Assembly: GCF_030371825.1 (NCBI RefSeq)
Contig: NZ_JAUDDM010000001.1
Reading direction: 5' to 3' (one strand)
DNA: 64,000 nucleotides
Source: Collinsella sp944321445
GTDB lineage: Bacteria; Actinomycetota; Coriobacteriia; Coriobacteriales; Coriobacteriaceae
The notes under the pieces were generated by a model. It ran no database searches, was not told the origin of the DNA, and saw only the letters and a program-made list of their open reading frames with translations. Position numbers and translations under genes: made by a program. Positions within the stretch are counted from its first letter, which is position 1. Every line of letters begins with the position of its first letter. Positions 1 to 6,544 of the stretch are shown here, piece after piece.

Positions 1-1
1 T

Positions 2-121
2 GCTGCGTTCTCCCTCGAAATCGTTGATGAACGTGCCTGGCAGCTTGGCATCGGCGTCGCACTGGCGCTCCTGCTCATGCGCGACCACGACCGCAACCTC
101 GTGCGCAACGCGGGAAAATAG
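2..121 (+). CDS. C-terminal end of a cut gene, unknown protein
   Basis: Only the last 39 codons are inside the window, reading in frame 2 to a TAG stop. The visible part has one hydrophobic stretch (GIGVALALLLM) followed by a charged tail (RDHDRNLVRNAGK), compatible with the end of a membrane protein. The last two residues and the stop (GGGAAAATAG) lie inside an intergenic repeat whose relatives occur near 8.5 and 17 kb, so the natural end of the protein may have been rewritten by that repeat. No family can be assigned from this fragment. Confidence 0.5.
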   Translation, partial: AAFSLEIVDERAWQLGIGVALALLLMRDHDRNLVRNAGK

Positions 122-141
122 GGACAGGCACTTTTTTCCCA
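112..141. repeat. GGGACAGGCAC-type palindromic repeat, copy 1
   Basis: GGGAAAA at 112-118 pairs with TTTTCCC at 134-140, enclosing TAGGGACAGGCACTT. The same core recurs at 8477-8522 (both orientations) and, in a variant, at 16968-16998. Such short palindromes dispersed between genes fit the REP class; that class assignment is inference. Confidence 0.6.
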
Positions 142-142
142 C

Positions 143-173
143 TTGACCCCTCCGTAGCGTGAGGGTTTATCGT
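143..173 (+). promoter_or_regulatory. MerR-type promoter/operator of the tipA-like gene
   Basis: A -35 box TTGACC (143-148) and a weak -10 TATCGT (168-173) are 19 bp apart. That long spacer is the hallmark of promoters that MerR-family proteins untwist. Inside it is a dyad, CCCTC (148-152) and GAGGG (161-165). It sits just before the gene for a MerR/TipAS regulator, so autoregulation is likely. Confidence 0.6.
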
Positions 174-193
174 GTGCGCAAGGAGGTGGCGAG

Positions 194-961
194 ATGGATT
201 CGGGATACACCATAGGCGAGCTCGCACGGCTTTCCGGCGTGTCAGTACGCACCCTGCGTTTCTACGAAGAGGAGGGGCTGCTTACGCCCGCACGCGAGGC
301 GGCAAACGGATACCGCCGCTACACATCGAAAGACGTCGACCGACTGCAGGAAATCATGCTGCTGCGGCGCCTTGGCGTGGCGGTGCGCGACATCGGACCG
401 CTGCTGAGCACCTCTGCTTACGAGCGGCGGCACGCTCTCAGCCGACACCTCGTAGAGCTGCGGGCCGAACGTGCCCGCCTGGACGAGCTGATCAAAACCG
501 TCGAGCGTACACTTGCGCATCTGGAAGGGGAAACGGACATGACAGACACCGAGAAATTCGAGGGGTTCAAGCACGAGCTCGTTGAGGACAACGAGCGCCG
601 CTACGGCGACGAGGCGCGCAGGCGCTATGGAGATGCCGCCGTGGACGAGAGCAACCGGAAGATGCTGAACATGAGCAAGAACGACTATGAGGCATGGCGC
701 GCACTCGAAACCGAGATTCTCGATGCGCTTGCCGAAGCCGTACGCGAGGGCGAAGATCCCGCGGGACCGCTGGGCGCCCACGTTTGCGAGCTGCACCGCC
801 AATGGCTCGGCTACACCTGGCCGTCCTACTCGCCCGAGGCGCACCGCGGCCTTGCCGAGGGCTACGTTGCCGACGAGCGGTTCCGCGCCTACTATGACCG
901 CGACGTGCCGGGCGCCACCGACTGGCTGCATGACGCCATCCTCGCGCACGCAGGTATGTAA
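194..961 (+). CDS. MerR-family regulator with TipAS ligand domain
   Basis: Transcriptional activator of the TipAL type. Residues 1-75 form a MerR winged helix (YTIGELARLSGVSVRTLRFY, then the second-helix YRRYT). A coiled dimerisation helix follows to about residue 110. Residues 120-255 match the TipAS domain, an all-helical globin-like fold that in Streptomyces binds cyclic thiopeptides and switches on efflux genes. The ATG at 194 follows AGGAGG at 181-186. A spacer-dyad promoter lies directly upstream, so the gene probably controls itself. No obvious target operon lies beside it: the next gene is an unrelated DUF188 protein. Ligand unknown. Confidence 0.9.
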   Translation: MDSGYTIGELARLSGVSVRTLRFYEEEGLLTPAREAANGYRRYTSKDVDRLQEIMLLRRLGVAVRDIGPLLSTSAYERRHALSRHLVELRAERARLDELIKTVERTLAHLEGETDMTDTEKFEGFKHELVEDNERRYGDEARRRYGDAAVDESNRKMLNMSKNDYEAWRALETEILDALAEAVREGEDPAGPLGAHVCELHRQWLGYTWPSYSPEAHRGLAEGYVADERFRAYYDRDVPGATDWLHDAILAHAGM

Positions 962-997
962 AAATATCCTTGGACCATGCCCGGCCAAGGAGCGCAT

Positions 998-1507
998 ATG
1001 ACCGCAACCTGCACCCTCTACATCGACGCCGATGCGTGTCCCGTCACGCGGGAAGCGCTTGCCTGCGCACGGCGCGCCCGCGTGCCCGTCGTCATCGTCG
1101 GCAACACCACGCAGAACCTCTCGCGGCATATTCGCCGTGACGACCCGCGCGATGCCGAGCATGCCCGTGGGCGCGATGCGACACACGCGGGTTTTTGGGT
1201 CGAGGTGCTCGACGTGTCGATTGGAGCCGACAGTGCGGACTTCGCAATCGTCGAGCGCCTGCAGCCCGATGACGTCGTGGTCACGCAGGATATCGGCCTT
1301 GCCAGCATGGTGCTCGACCGCGAGGCGGCGGCAATCGGCGTGCGCGGCCGCATCTACTCGCGCGCGACCATCGACATGGACCTCTTCATCCGCCATGAGG
1401 AAAAGAAGGTACGCCGCGCCGGGGGACGCACGCGCGGGCCCGCAGCGTTCACCGACGAGGACCGCGAGCGCTTCGTCCGCAACCTCACCGACCTCCTGCA
1501 GCTCTAA
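998..1507 (+). CDS. YaiI/YqxD family protein (DUF188)
   Basis: A 169-residue protein of the DUF188 family, a PIN-like nuclease fold of unknown biological role. It shows the family pattern: N-terminal LYIDADACPV, central DSADFAIVERLQPDDVVVTQDI, and a C-terminal block with GR(I)YSRATIDMDLFIRHEEKKVRRAGGR. The three acidic clusters (DADA, DSAD, TQDI) are the likely metal site. The ATG at 998 is preferred over one 21 bases upstream because AAGGAG precedes it at 987-992. It lies 36 bp after the MerR gene and may be cotranscribed. Confidence 0.88.
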   Translation: MTATCTLYIDADACPVTREALACARRARVPVVIVGNTTQNLSRHIRRDDPRDAEHARGRDATHAGFWVEVLDVSIGADSADFAIVERLQPDDVVVTQDIGLASMVLDREAAAIGVRGRIYSRATIDMDLFIRHEEKKVRRAGGRTRGPAAFTDEDRERFVRNLTDLLQL

Positions 1508-1611
1508 CTCGCCAAATGGGGGCAGGTTGCTTTTGACGGCCCTCGGGCATGCTCCGAAAAGGGCCGGGCTGGACGGCCTCCAACTGGAAGCCAGGCCAGC
1601 ATGCCGTCCAA

Positions 1612-1747
1612 GCCTGTCCCTACAGACGCCACTTTGGCCTCTCCCACCCCCGTCCCCAGAGAGGCCAAAGTGGCGCCCGGCACCCCGTCCCCAGAGAGGA
1701 CAAAATGTCCCCTGGCACCCCCGTCCCCAGAGAGGACATGTGGGAGA
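1612..1747. repeat. Tandem 35-bp GTCCCCAGAGAGG repeats
   Basis: Three head-to-tail units of about 35 bp (1645-1680, 1681-1715, 1716-1747) share CACCCCCGTCCCCAGAGAGG and then diverge (CCAAAGTGGCGCC, ACAAAATGTCCC, ACATGTGGG). The preceding 30 bp (GCCTGTCCC...GCCACTTTGGCC) can pair with CCAAAGTGGC of unit 1. A near-identical block is at 44697-44792, and opposite-strand relatives are at 22575-22632 and 44434-44530. The rest of 1508-1611 shows no gene. Confidence 0.75.
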
Positions 1748-1751
1748 AGCG

Positions 1752-2789
1752 TTAGAGGAGAAGGCCCCAGATGACGGCGATGGCGTAGAGCAGCACGAGA
1801 ATGATGGCGTTCTCGCGCGCGTTGCGGTTGGTGCGGAACAGCACGAGGAAGCCCACGCCCGCGGACACAAGCGTGCCCGCCATGAGTGCGCCGAACCCCA
1901 GCACGCCCTCGAGATACAGCTGCGTGATGACCACGCTCGCGGCGCAGTTGGGGATGAGGCCCACGAGCGCGCTCGCGAACACGGCGAGCGTCGCGTTGCT
2001 GGACAGGAAGTCCGAAAGAACGCTCTCCCCCACCGTCTCGAGCAGCGCCACCAGAGCGAACGTCACGATAAAGATGAATACGCTCACCTGGATGGTATGC
2101 GAAAGCGCGCTTTTCACGATGGAACGCAGGCCGCCGCCGTGCTCATGGCCATGGTGGTCGTGGTCCGCATGTTCATGGGCATCATCGTGTCCCCCATGAT
2201 CTGCGTGCTCGCCATCCGCATCATCGTCGCAGCCGCAGTGATCGTACTCGCACAGGCGGTGGATATGGTCGACCGACTCACCGGCACCCGCCATCTCGTC
2301 GATAAGGTCCTCGTCGGCGGAAGCGCCAGCTCGGCCCGAACCGCGCGCAAACCGGCGCAGCGCCTCGTGCGCCCGCACGTTGCGGCGCAGCACACGCAAG
2401 ACGACATCGATCGCCAGACCCGTCACCGCCGCAATCGCCGCCTTCACCAGCAGCACGAACGCCAACGAGCCCGCATCGGTACGCTCCGCCAGAAGCATCG
2501 GCAGCATCTCGTCGGACGTTGACAAAAATACTCCCACGAGCGTGCCGAGCGTGATCACACGACCCGCGTACAGCGTGGCCGCCATGGCGGAAAAGCCGCA
2601 CTGCGGCACGATGCCCAGCAGCGCGCCCACCACAGGCCCCGCCGCGCCGGCACGCCGCACCGCCGCGTTGACGCGATCGCCCGCCGCATGCTCGAGCGCC
2701 TCGAGCACCAGATAGGTGACCAGCAAAAACGGCACGAGTGGCAGCGTGTCCTCCCACGCATGCAAAACGAAATGGGTTATATGTTCCAT
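1752..2789 (-). CDS. Putative manganese/heavy-metal transporter, ArsP_2-like permease
   Basis: Integral membrane protein of 345 residues with about ten hydrophobic segments arranged as two repeats. Each repeat carries a similar signature: LLGIVPQCGFSAMAATLYAGR near residue 75 and LVGLIPNCAASVVITQLYLEG near residue 285. That layout matches the putative manganese transporter/arsenic-efflux-like permeases (PF11449). Between the halves (about residues 175-220) is a loop dense in His, Asp and Cys (CGCDDDADGEH, HDDAHEHADHDHHGHEH), a likely metal-binding region. The start ATG at 2789 has AAGGGAG upstream; a longer reading to 2855 lacks support. Metal specificity cannot be read from sequence. Confidence 0.82.
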   Translation of the reverse strand: MEHITHFVLHAWEDTLPLVPFLLVTYLVLEALEHAAGDRVNAAVRRAGAAGPVVGALLGIVPQCGFSAMAATLYAGRVITLGTLVGVFLSTSDEMLPMLLAERTDAGSLAFVLLVKAAIAAVTGLAIDVVLRVLRRNVRAHEALRRFARGSGRAGASADEDLIDEMAGAGESVDHIHRLCEYDHCGCDDDADGEHADHGGHDDAHEHADHDHHGHEHGGGLRSIVKSALSHTIQVSVFIFIVTFALVALLETVGESVLSDFLSSNATLAVFASALVGLIPNCAASVVITQLYLEGVLGFGALMAGTLVSAGVGFLVLFRTNRNARENAIILVLLYAIAVIWGLLL

Positions 2790-2958
2790 GGAGCGACGCT
2801 CCCTTTCGTATAATCGTTTCCCAGCAGACAAGGGTAGTCCCCTTTTGCCCGCCATGTGTGGAATGCGAGCGGAGTTCCTCCGCCGGCGCTAGATTCCGGT
2901 ATTGTAGCTACGTTAGTTTCACATGGCAAACTATTCACAAGAACAGGAGATGACCAGC

Positions 2959-3924
2959 GTGAACGTCAACCAGGCACTCGAGTACTCGATGCAGCCCTTT
3001 ATACCCATGTTCATCTACGGCGACTACGACGCCATGGAATCTGAACGCCAGCGCGGCGAAGAGGCCATGAAGGCGCTCATCGATGAATGGCGCGTCAACG
3101 ACGAACCCGGCTTCTCCTTCGACGTGATCCTGGAGCTCGCCGATCGCAACCGCGAGCTGTGCGACCAGATCGGCGAGGCGCGCCTGCGCAATCTGTCCTC
3201 CCCGCTGCTGGCCCGCGCTCTTTCCGACAACGACACCTGCGCCGGCATCGGCAAGCTGCAGGGCCGCGGCGCCAACGTGATCGCACGCGCCGTCCGCGGT
3301 GACCGCGACGCTTACGCCGTCGAATGGGTGCGCAAGCCCATCAAGGGCTGCGTGCTGGGCATCGACATCGAGACCACCGGCCGCGCGCCGGAGCGCGGCT
3401 ACATCATCAACGTGGGCTGGGAAATCATGGAGATGACGAGCGACGCCACCCCACACGACGCTGAGGCCCACTACTGCGGTCTGCCCGAGATGTACCGCGA
3501 GGCTGGCGTGCCGCTGGCCGACATCCACCACATCGAGTGGGCGGATATCGACGGCAAGATCCCGTTCCGCCAGAACACGGCGCTCCACAAAACGCTGCTC
3601 AAACTTATGAAGAAGTACCCCTATATGGCGCACAACGCCGCCTTCGAGGATTCCTGGTTCATGATGCACCTGCCCGGGTACGCCGAGCTGCGCCGCGCGG
3701 GCAAGATCATCCCCATCGACACGCGCCAGATCTGTCGTTCCATTGACGAGGAAGTCCGCACCCTGCCGCGCGAGAGCGCCCCGGCTTCGCTCGAGAACTG
3801 GGCGCGCCGCCGTGGCACGCTGGCTGCCGACGCCGACGAGCGCCATCTGGGCCTCGAGGATACCGACCTCATGCTGCGCACCGTGCAGGCGGAGTTCAAC
3901 AGGAAGAGCATGTTCAAGGCATAG
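2959..3924 (+). CDS. DnaQ-fold 3'-5' exonuclease domain protein
   Basis: The N-terminal 130 residues are not recognised; the C-terminal half is a DEDDh exonuclease. Exo I is LGIDIETTG, Exo II is AHNAAFEDSWF (about residue 225), and Exo III is ERHLGLEDTDLM (His-x4-Asp). These supply the four acidic residues and the general-base His. It may proofread or degrade DNA or RNA. The GTG at 2959 is chosen because AGGAG stands 9 bp upstream; in-frame ATGs at 2923 and 2950 have no usable ribosome site. A strong hairpin terminates it. Confidence 0.8.
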   Translation: MNVNQALEYSMQPFIPMFIYGDYDAMESERQRGEEAMKALIDEWRVNDEPGFSFDVILELADRNRELCDQIGEARLRNLSSPLLARALSDNDTCAGIGKLQGRGANVIARAVRGDRDAYAVEWVRKPIKGCVLGIDIETTGRAPERGYIINVGWEIMEMTSDATPHDAEAHYCGLPEMYREAGVPLADIHHIEWADIDGKIPFRQNTALHKTLLKLMKKYPYMAHNAAFEDSWFMMHLPGYAELRRAGKIIPIDTRQICRSIDEEVRTLPRESAPASLENWARRRGTLAADADERHLGLEDTDLMLRTVQAEFNRKSMFKA

Positions 3925-3948
3925 GTCACAGCAATAGAGCACATTCCG

Positions 3949-3981
3949 ACGGCGCCGGCTCTCATATGGAGCCGGCGCCGT
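3949..3981. terminator. Strong hairpin between convergent genes
   Basis: A perfect 13-bp stem (3949-3961 with 3969-3981) closes a 7-nt loop, with core GGCGCCGGCTC. It lies between the exonuclease gene (+) and the XRE gene (-) and can act on both strands. No long T tract follows. Confidence 0.7.
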
Positions 3982-3983
3982 TG

Positions 3984-4223
3984 CTATTCTTCCGTCATCC
4001 CCAAGCGATCCGACAGCTCGTCATCGGGAATGTATTCCAGCAGGTCGCCGGGCTGGCAGTCGAGTGCCTGGCAGATGGCCTCAAGCGTCGAGAAGCGCAC
4101 AGCGTTAATCTTGCCGGTTTTCAGGCGCGACAAATTCACCTGCGAGATGCCGATGCGCTCTGACAGCTCCTTGCTGGTCACTTTTCTATCCGCGAGCACG
4201 CGGTCGAGTCTCGTCACGATCAT
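3984..4223 (-). CDS. XRE-family helix-turn-helix regulator
   Basis: A 79-residue protein that is essentially one Cro/C1-type HTH: RLDRVLADRKVTSKELSERIG, ISQVNLSRLKTGKINAVRFSTLE, then LDCQPGDLLEY. It is the last gene of a three-gene minus-strand unit, 9 bp behind a DUF2975 membrane protein. DUF2975 proteins are very often paired with this small XRE type, so it probably represses its own operon. The perfect palindrome at 5648-5670 upstream of the first gene is the natural operator candidate. Confidence 0.88.
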   Translation of the reverse strand: MIVTRLDRVLADRKVTSKELSERIGISQVNLSRLKTGKINAVRFSTLEAICQALDCQPGDLLEYIPDDELSDRLGMTEE

Positions 4224-4232
4224 GGGACCACC

Positions 4233-4886
4233 CTACAGCAGTCGGTCGTCCTGGTCCTGCAGGATGCAGCCGTATTCGAAGATGCGCGCGATGGCCATGA
4301 GCACAAGGCCCACGATGATGGAGCATCCCTGATAGGGACCGATAATGCTCAGCTCGAGGTTCCCCTGGTACTGGATAACCCGCAGCAGCGCCCAGGTAAG
4401 AGCGGAGCCGGCTATGGGAAGCACGAGGCCCTGGAACATCAGCAGCTGTCCGATTTCCATCAGATCGCGCACGCGCCCCTCGTCAAACGGCCGCTTGGCC
4501 TGAACGATCGCGCGGAGCATCTTGCTGGCACGCAGGCAGATGACGATGCTGCATATCCACATGCCCGCGCCTGCAATCATCGTCTGTCCGTCGGGAAATA
4601 CCAACGTAAACGTCGCATCGCGCGTGGTAGTTGCGAGCTCGATGCCGGTAAAGGGATCATCCGCCCCGCCGGGCATCCCCTGAATCTGGCATCCGACGTC
4701 GATGAGCTTCGGGAGGATCAGAGCCGCAACGAACAGAGCGCCGCAGGCAAGAAAGAACAGCAGAAGCCCGCCCATGACGCGAAATGCCGTCGCCACTCCG
4801 CCGACCTCCTTCGCCATACGCTCAAGCGTCTGCGCGCGGTCCAGTTTGCGCAGGTCGATGCGCTGCCAATTCGTTGGGCTGAACAT
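4233..4886 (-). CDS. DUF2975 family membrane protein
   Basis: A 217-residue protein with four predicted membrane helices (about residues 37-60, 105-125, 148-172, 185-208), typical of DUF2975, function unknown. The soluble loop between helices 1 and 2 contains a putative extracytoplasmic stretch with Cys and Gly-rich segments. It ends in YGCILQDQDDRLL, almost identical to the tail of the next upstream gene (YGCKLQDQDDRLL), so the two are tandem paralogues. GGGAGG precedes the ATG by 5 nt. Confidence 0.78.
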   Translation of the reverse strand: MFSPTNWQRIDLRKLDRAQTLERMAKEVGGVATAFRVMGGLLLFFLACGALFVAALILPKLIDVGCQIQGMPGGADDPFTGIELATTTRDATFTLVFPDGQTMIAGAGMWICSIVICLRASKMLRAIVQAKRPFDEGRVRDLMEIGQLLMFQGLVLPIAGSALTWALLRVIQYQGNLELSIIGPYQGCSIIVGLVLMAIARIFEYGCILQDQDDRLL

Positions 4887-4907
4887 GCTTGCCTCCCTTC
4901 CTGCGCA

Positions 4908-5621
4908 CTACAGCAGTCGGTCATCCTGGTCTTGCAACTTACAGCCATAGCGGAACACACGCGCCATCATGAGAACGAACGCCCCGAGGACGATAAGCCA
5001 GCCGTTAACAACGCCCGGCTCCCACACGCCCCACGTAAACTGTCCCTGAGTAAGGTAGACGTTGTACGTCCAGGTGGATATCGCCAAACCAACGATATTG
5101 GGCACGATGGCAGCCAACACGACAAGCACCCCAATGACCTTGAGTTCGCGGACACGAGGCGACTCAAACGGACGTCCACTTATCGAGATACGACGGAAGA
5201 AGCGCTCGCCCGCAGCCAACACGCCTAGACCGAATGCCAGCGACGCGCAAGCTGCATATGTTTTTGCCAATGGGACGCTGCCGTCCGCCTCAAACATAAG
5301 ATATGAACGCGCGGCATCTCTCGTCTCATCGGGCTCCTCCACCAAATAGCCCTGTATATGCGACATACCAAGCCCATCCGTATAGCCATAGCCAACCGAT
5401 TCCCACGTGAGCACCTCGCGCCAATCGGCTGGAAAGCTCGATACCAGCGAAACGAGCTGAAAAACCAGGGCGAACACGCACAGCGCGCAACCCACGCGAC
5501 ACAGCCACATACCGCTATTCGCCGCATCTGCGAGGCGCTGGATGAGCCTCTCTCGTTCGTTGATGCCTTCGCGCGCTACCGCCGCGCCCTTCTCGATCAA
5601 CATGGCATCCACCTCCGCCAT
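4908..5621 (-). CDS. DUF2975 family membrane protein, paralogue
   Basis: First gene of the XRE/DUF2975 unit, 237 residues. Four membrane helices (about 40-60, 120-140, 165-190, 205-225) and a periplasmic-side loop of about 60 residues. Its C-terminus (YGCKLQDQDDRLL) matches its neighbour while the loops differ strongly, indicating an old duplication with the cytoplasmic tail under constraint. The ATG at 5621 follows GGGGAGG. Function unknown; a role in sensing for the XRE partner is speculation. Confidence 0.75.
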   Translation of the reverse strand: MAEVDAMLIEKGAAVAREGINERERLIQRLADAANSGMWLCRVGCALCVFALVFQLVSLVSSFPADWREVLTWESVGYGYTDGLGMSHIQGYLVEEPDETRDAARSYLMFEADGSVPLAKTYAACASLAFGLGVLAAGERFFRRISISGRPFESPRVRELKVIGVLVVLAAIVPNIVGLAISTWTYNVYLTQGQFTWGVWEPGVVNGWLIVLGAFVLMMARVFRYGCKLQDQDDRLL

Positions 5622-5647
5622 CGTTGGCCTCCCCTTCAGTATACCCA

Positions 5648-5670
5648 GATTTAACGACTATCGTTAAATC
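5648..5670. promoter_or_regulatory. Perfect dyad upstream of the DUF2975/XRE operon
   Basis: GATTTAACGA (5648-5657), CTA, TCGTTAAATC (5661-5670): ten-base perfect arms with a 3-bp spacer, 27 bp upstream of the first gene of the operon. Size and position fit an operator for a dimeric HTH protein, most simply the XRE protein encoded in the same unit. Another TTAAC-type half is seen just downstream (GTTAATT). Confidence 0.6.
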
Positions 5671-5734
5671 TTTTCAGTTAATTTCACTCTCTAACAGACG
5701 AAGGAGCCGTTCGGCAAAAGAAATCGAAAAAGCA

Positions 5735-5795
5735 TTGACATATGAACATGCGCTCATATAATCGAAGATGATAGAAGTATGAACGATTGTTCATA
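5735..5795 (+). promoter_or_regulatory. Consensus promoter with two ArsR/SmtB operators
   Basis: TTGACA (5735-5740) and TATAAT (5757-5762) are perfect sigma-70-type boxes 16 bp apart. The spacer and -10 overlap an imperfect dyad, TATGA-N8-TCATA (5741-5758). A second, perfect dyad TATGAAC-GATT-GTTCATA lies at 5778-5795 near the start of transcription. Both match the A/T-rich inverted repeats bound by ArsR/SmtB zinc sensors, so repression by the ArsR protein downstream is strongly suggested. Confidence 0.8.
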
Positions 5796-5813
5796 TGTTG
5801 AAAGGAGGCACAA

Positions 5814-6191
5814 ATGAATGCTTCTCAAGAACATTTCGGCGAGGGACAGGCCTTCACCATGGCCCATGAACCCGATGAGCTCGCAACCACCTGCTCACCG
5901 GAAGACCTCCCCGATGAGGAGCTTCTTTATGATCTAGCAGACCTGTTCAAGGTGTTCTCCGACACCACACGCATCAAGATCCTCTACGCCCTCATGGGCC
6001 GCGAGCTGTGCGTGGCCGATATCGCCGAGGCCACCTCGACCTCGCAATCGGCGGTCTCCCACCAGCTGCGCATCTTGAAGCAGTCGCACTTGGTGAAATT
6101 CCGCCGCGACGGTCGCAACATCAATTACTCGCTTGCCGACGACCATGTGTACACCATGCTCAACCAGGGCATGAGCCACATCTGCGAATAG
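5814..6191 (+). CDS. ArsR/SmtB-family zinc-responsive repressor
   Basis: A 125-residue winged-helix repressor. The DNA-recognition part reads DTTRIKILYAL, then ELCVADIAEATSTSQSAVSHQLRILKQ. The C-terminal helix carries Asp, His, His and Glu at offsets 0, 2, 13 and 16 (DDHVYTMLNQGMSHICE), exactly the alpha-5 zinc ligands of SmtB and CzrA. Zinc binding would release DNA and derepress the operon, which includes a metallochaperone and an efflux ATPase. AAAGGAGG precedes the ATG. A 35-residue N-terminal extension is not conserved in classic members. Zn (possibly also Cd, Co) is the predicted signal. Confidence 0.9.
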   Translation: MNASQEHFGEGQAFTMAHEPDELATTCSPEDLPDEELLYDLADLFKVFSDTTRIKILYALMGRELCVADIAEATSTSQSAVSHQLRILKQSHLVKFRRDGRNINYSLADDHVYTMLNQGMSHICE

Positions 6192-6212
6192 CAAATACAG
6201 AAAGGAACCATC

Positions 6213-6431
6213 ATGCGTAAGTCATTCAAGCTCGACGAGATCGATTGCGCCAACTGCGCACAGAAGCTCGAGGACGCCATCTGCAAGCTGGACGGTGTCG
6301 AGAAAGCCAGCGTCAACTTCATGACCCAGAAGCTCACGCTCACCGCCGCCGACGACCAGTTCGACGAAGTGCTCGACCGCGTGGTCAAGCTCACCGCCGA
6401 CCTTGAGCCGGACTGCCAGATCCTGCGTTAA
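6213..6431 (+). CDS. Free HMA-domain heavy-metal chaperone
   Basis: A 72-residue single HMA domain with a ferredoxin-like beta-alpha-beta-beta-alpha-beta pattern. The metal loop is DCANCAQ (Cys at about residues 12 and 15), preceded by an acidic Asp that in Zn/Cd ATPase domains helps select divalent ions. It sits between the ArsR sensor and the P-type ATPase. The ATPase lacks its own N-terminal HMA domain, so this protein probably supplies that function in trans. AAAGGA precedes the ATG at 6213. Confidence 0.88.
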   Translation: MRKSFKLDEIDCANCAQKLEDAICKLDGVEKASVNFMTQKLTLTAADDQFDEVLDRVVKLTADLEPDCQILR

Positions 6432-6447
6432 CCGGCCTCGCGCAAAA

Positions 6448-6479
6448 AAGCCGCCCGCGCGGGCAGGCACGGGCGGCTT
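6448..6479 (+). terminator. Hairpin between the HMA gene and the ATPase gene
   Basis: AAGCCGCCCG (6448-6457) pairs with CGGGCGGCTT (6470-6479). The distal side lacks a T tract, so it is more likely a partial terminator or RNA-stabilising stem that sets lower ATPase expression than sensor/chaperone expression. Confidence 0.55.
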
Positions 6480-6544
6480 CGAATCAACCGGCACATCTCA
6501 TACCGTCGACTTATCGAGTATAGAACATCCCAGGTGATCGAATC

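Noticed and set aside
1645..1747. Tandem 35-bp units read as a CRISPR array
   Set aside because: Units abut without uniform spacers, there are only three, no cas genes are present, and related blocks are dispersed as single or double units elsewhere.
242..1870. A 542-codon open frame on the minus strand across the MerR and DUF188 genes
   Set aside because: It is antisense to two well-supported genes, has unnatural composition and no start signal, and arises from GC-rich codon bias.
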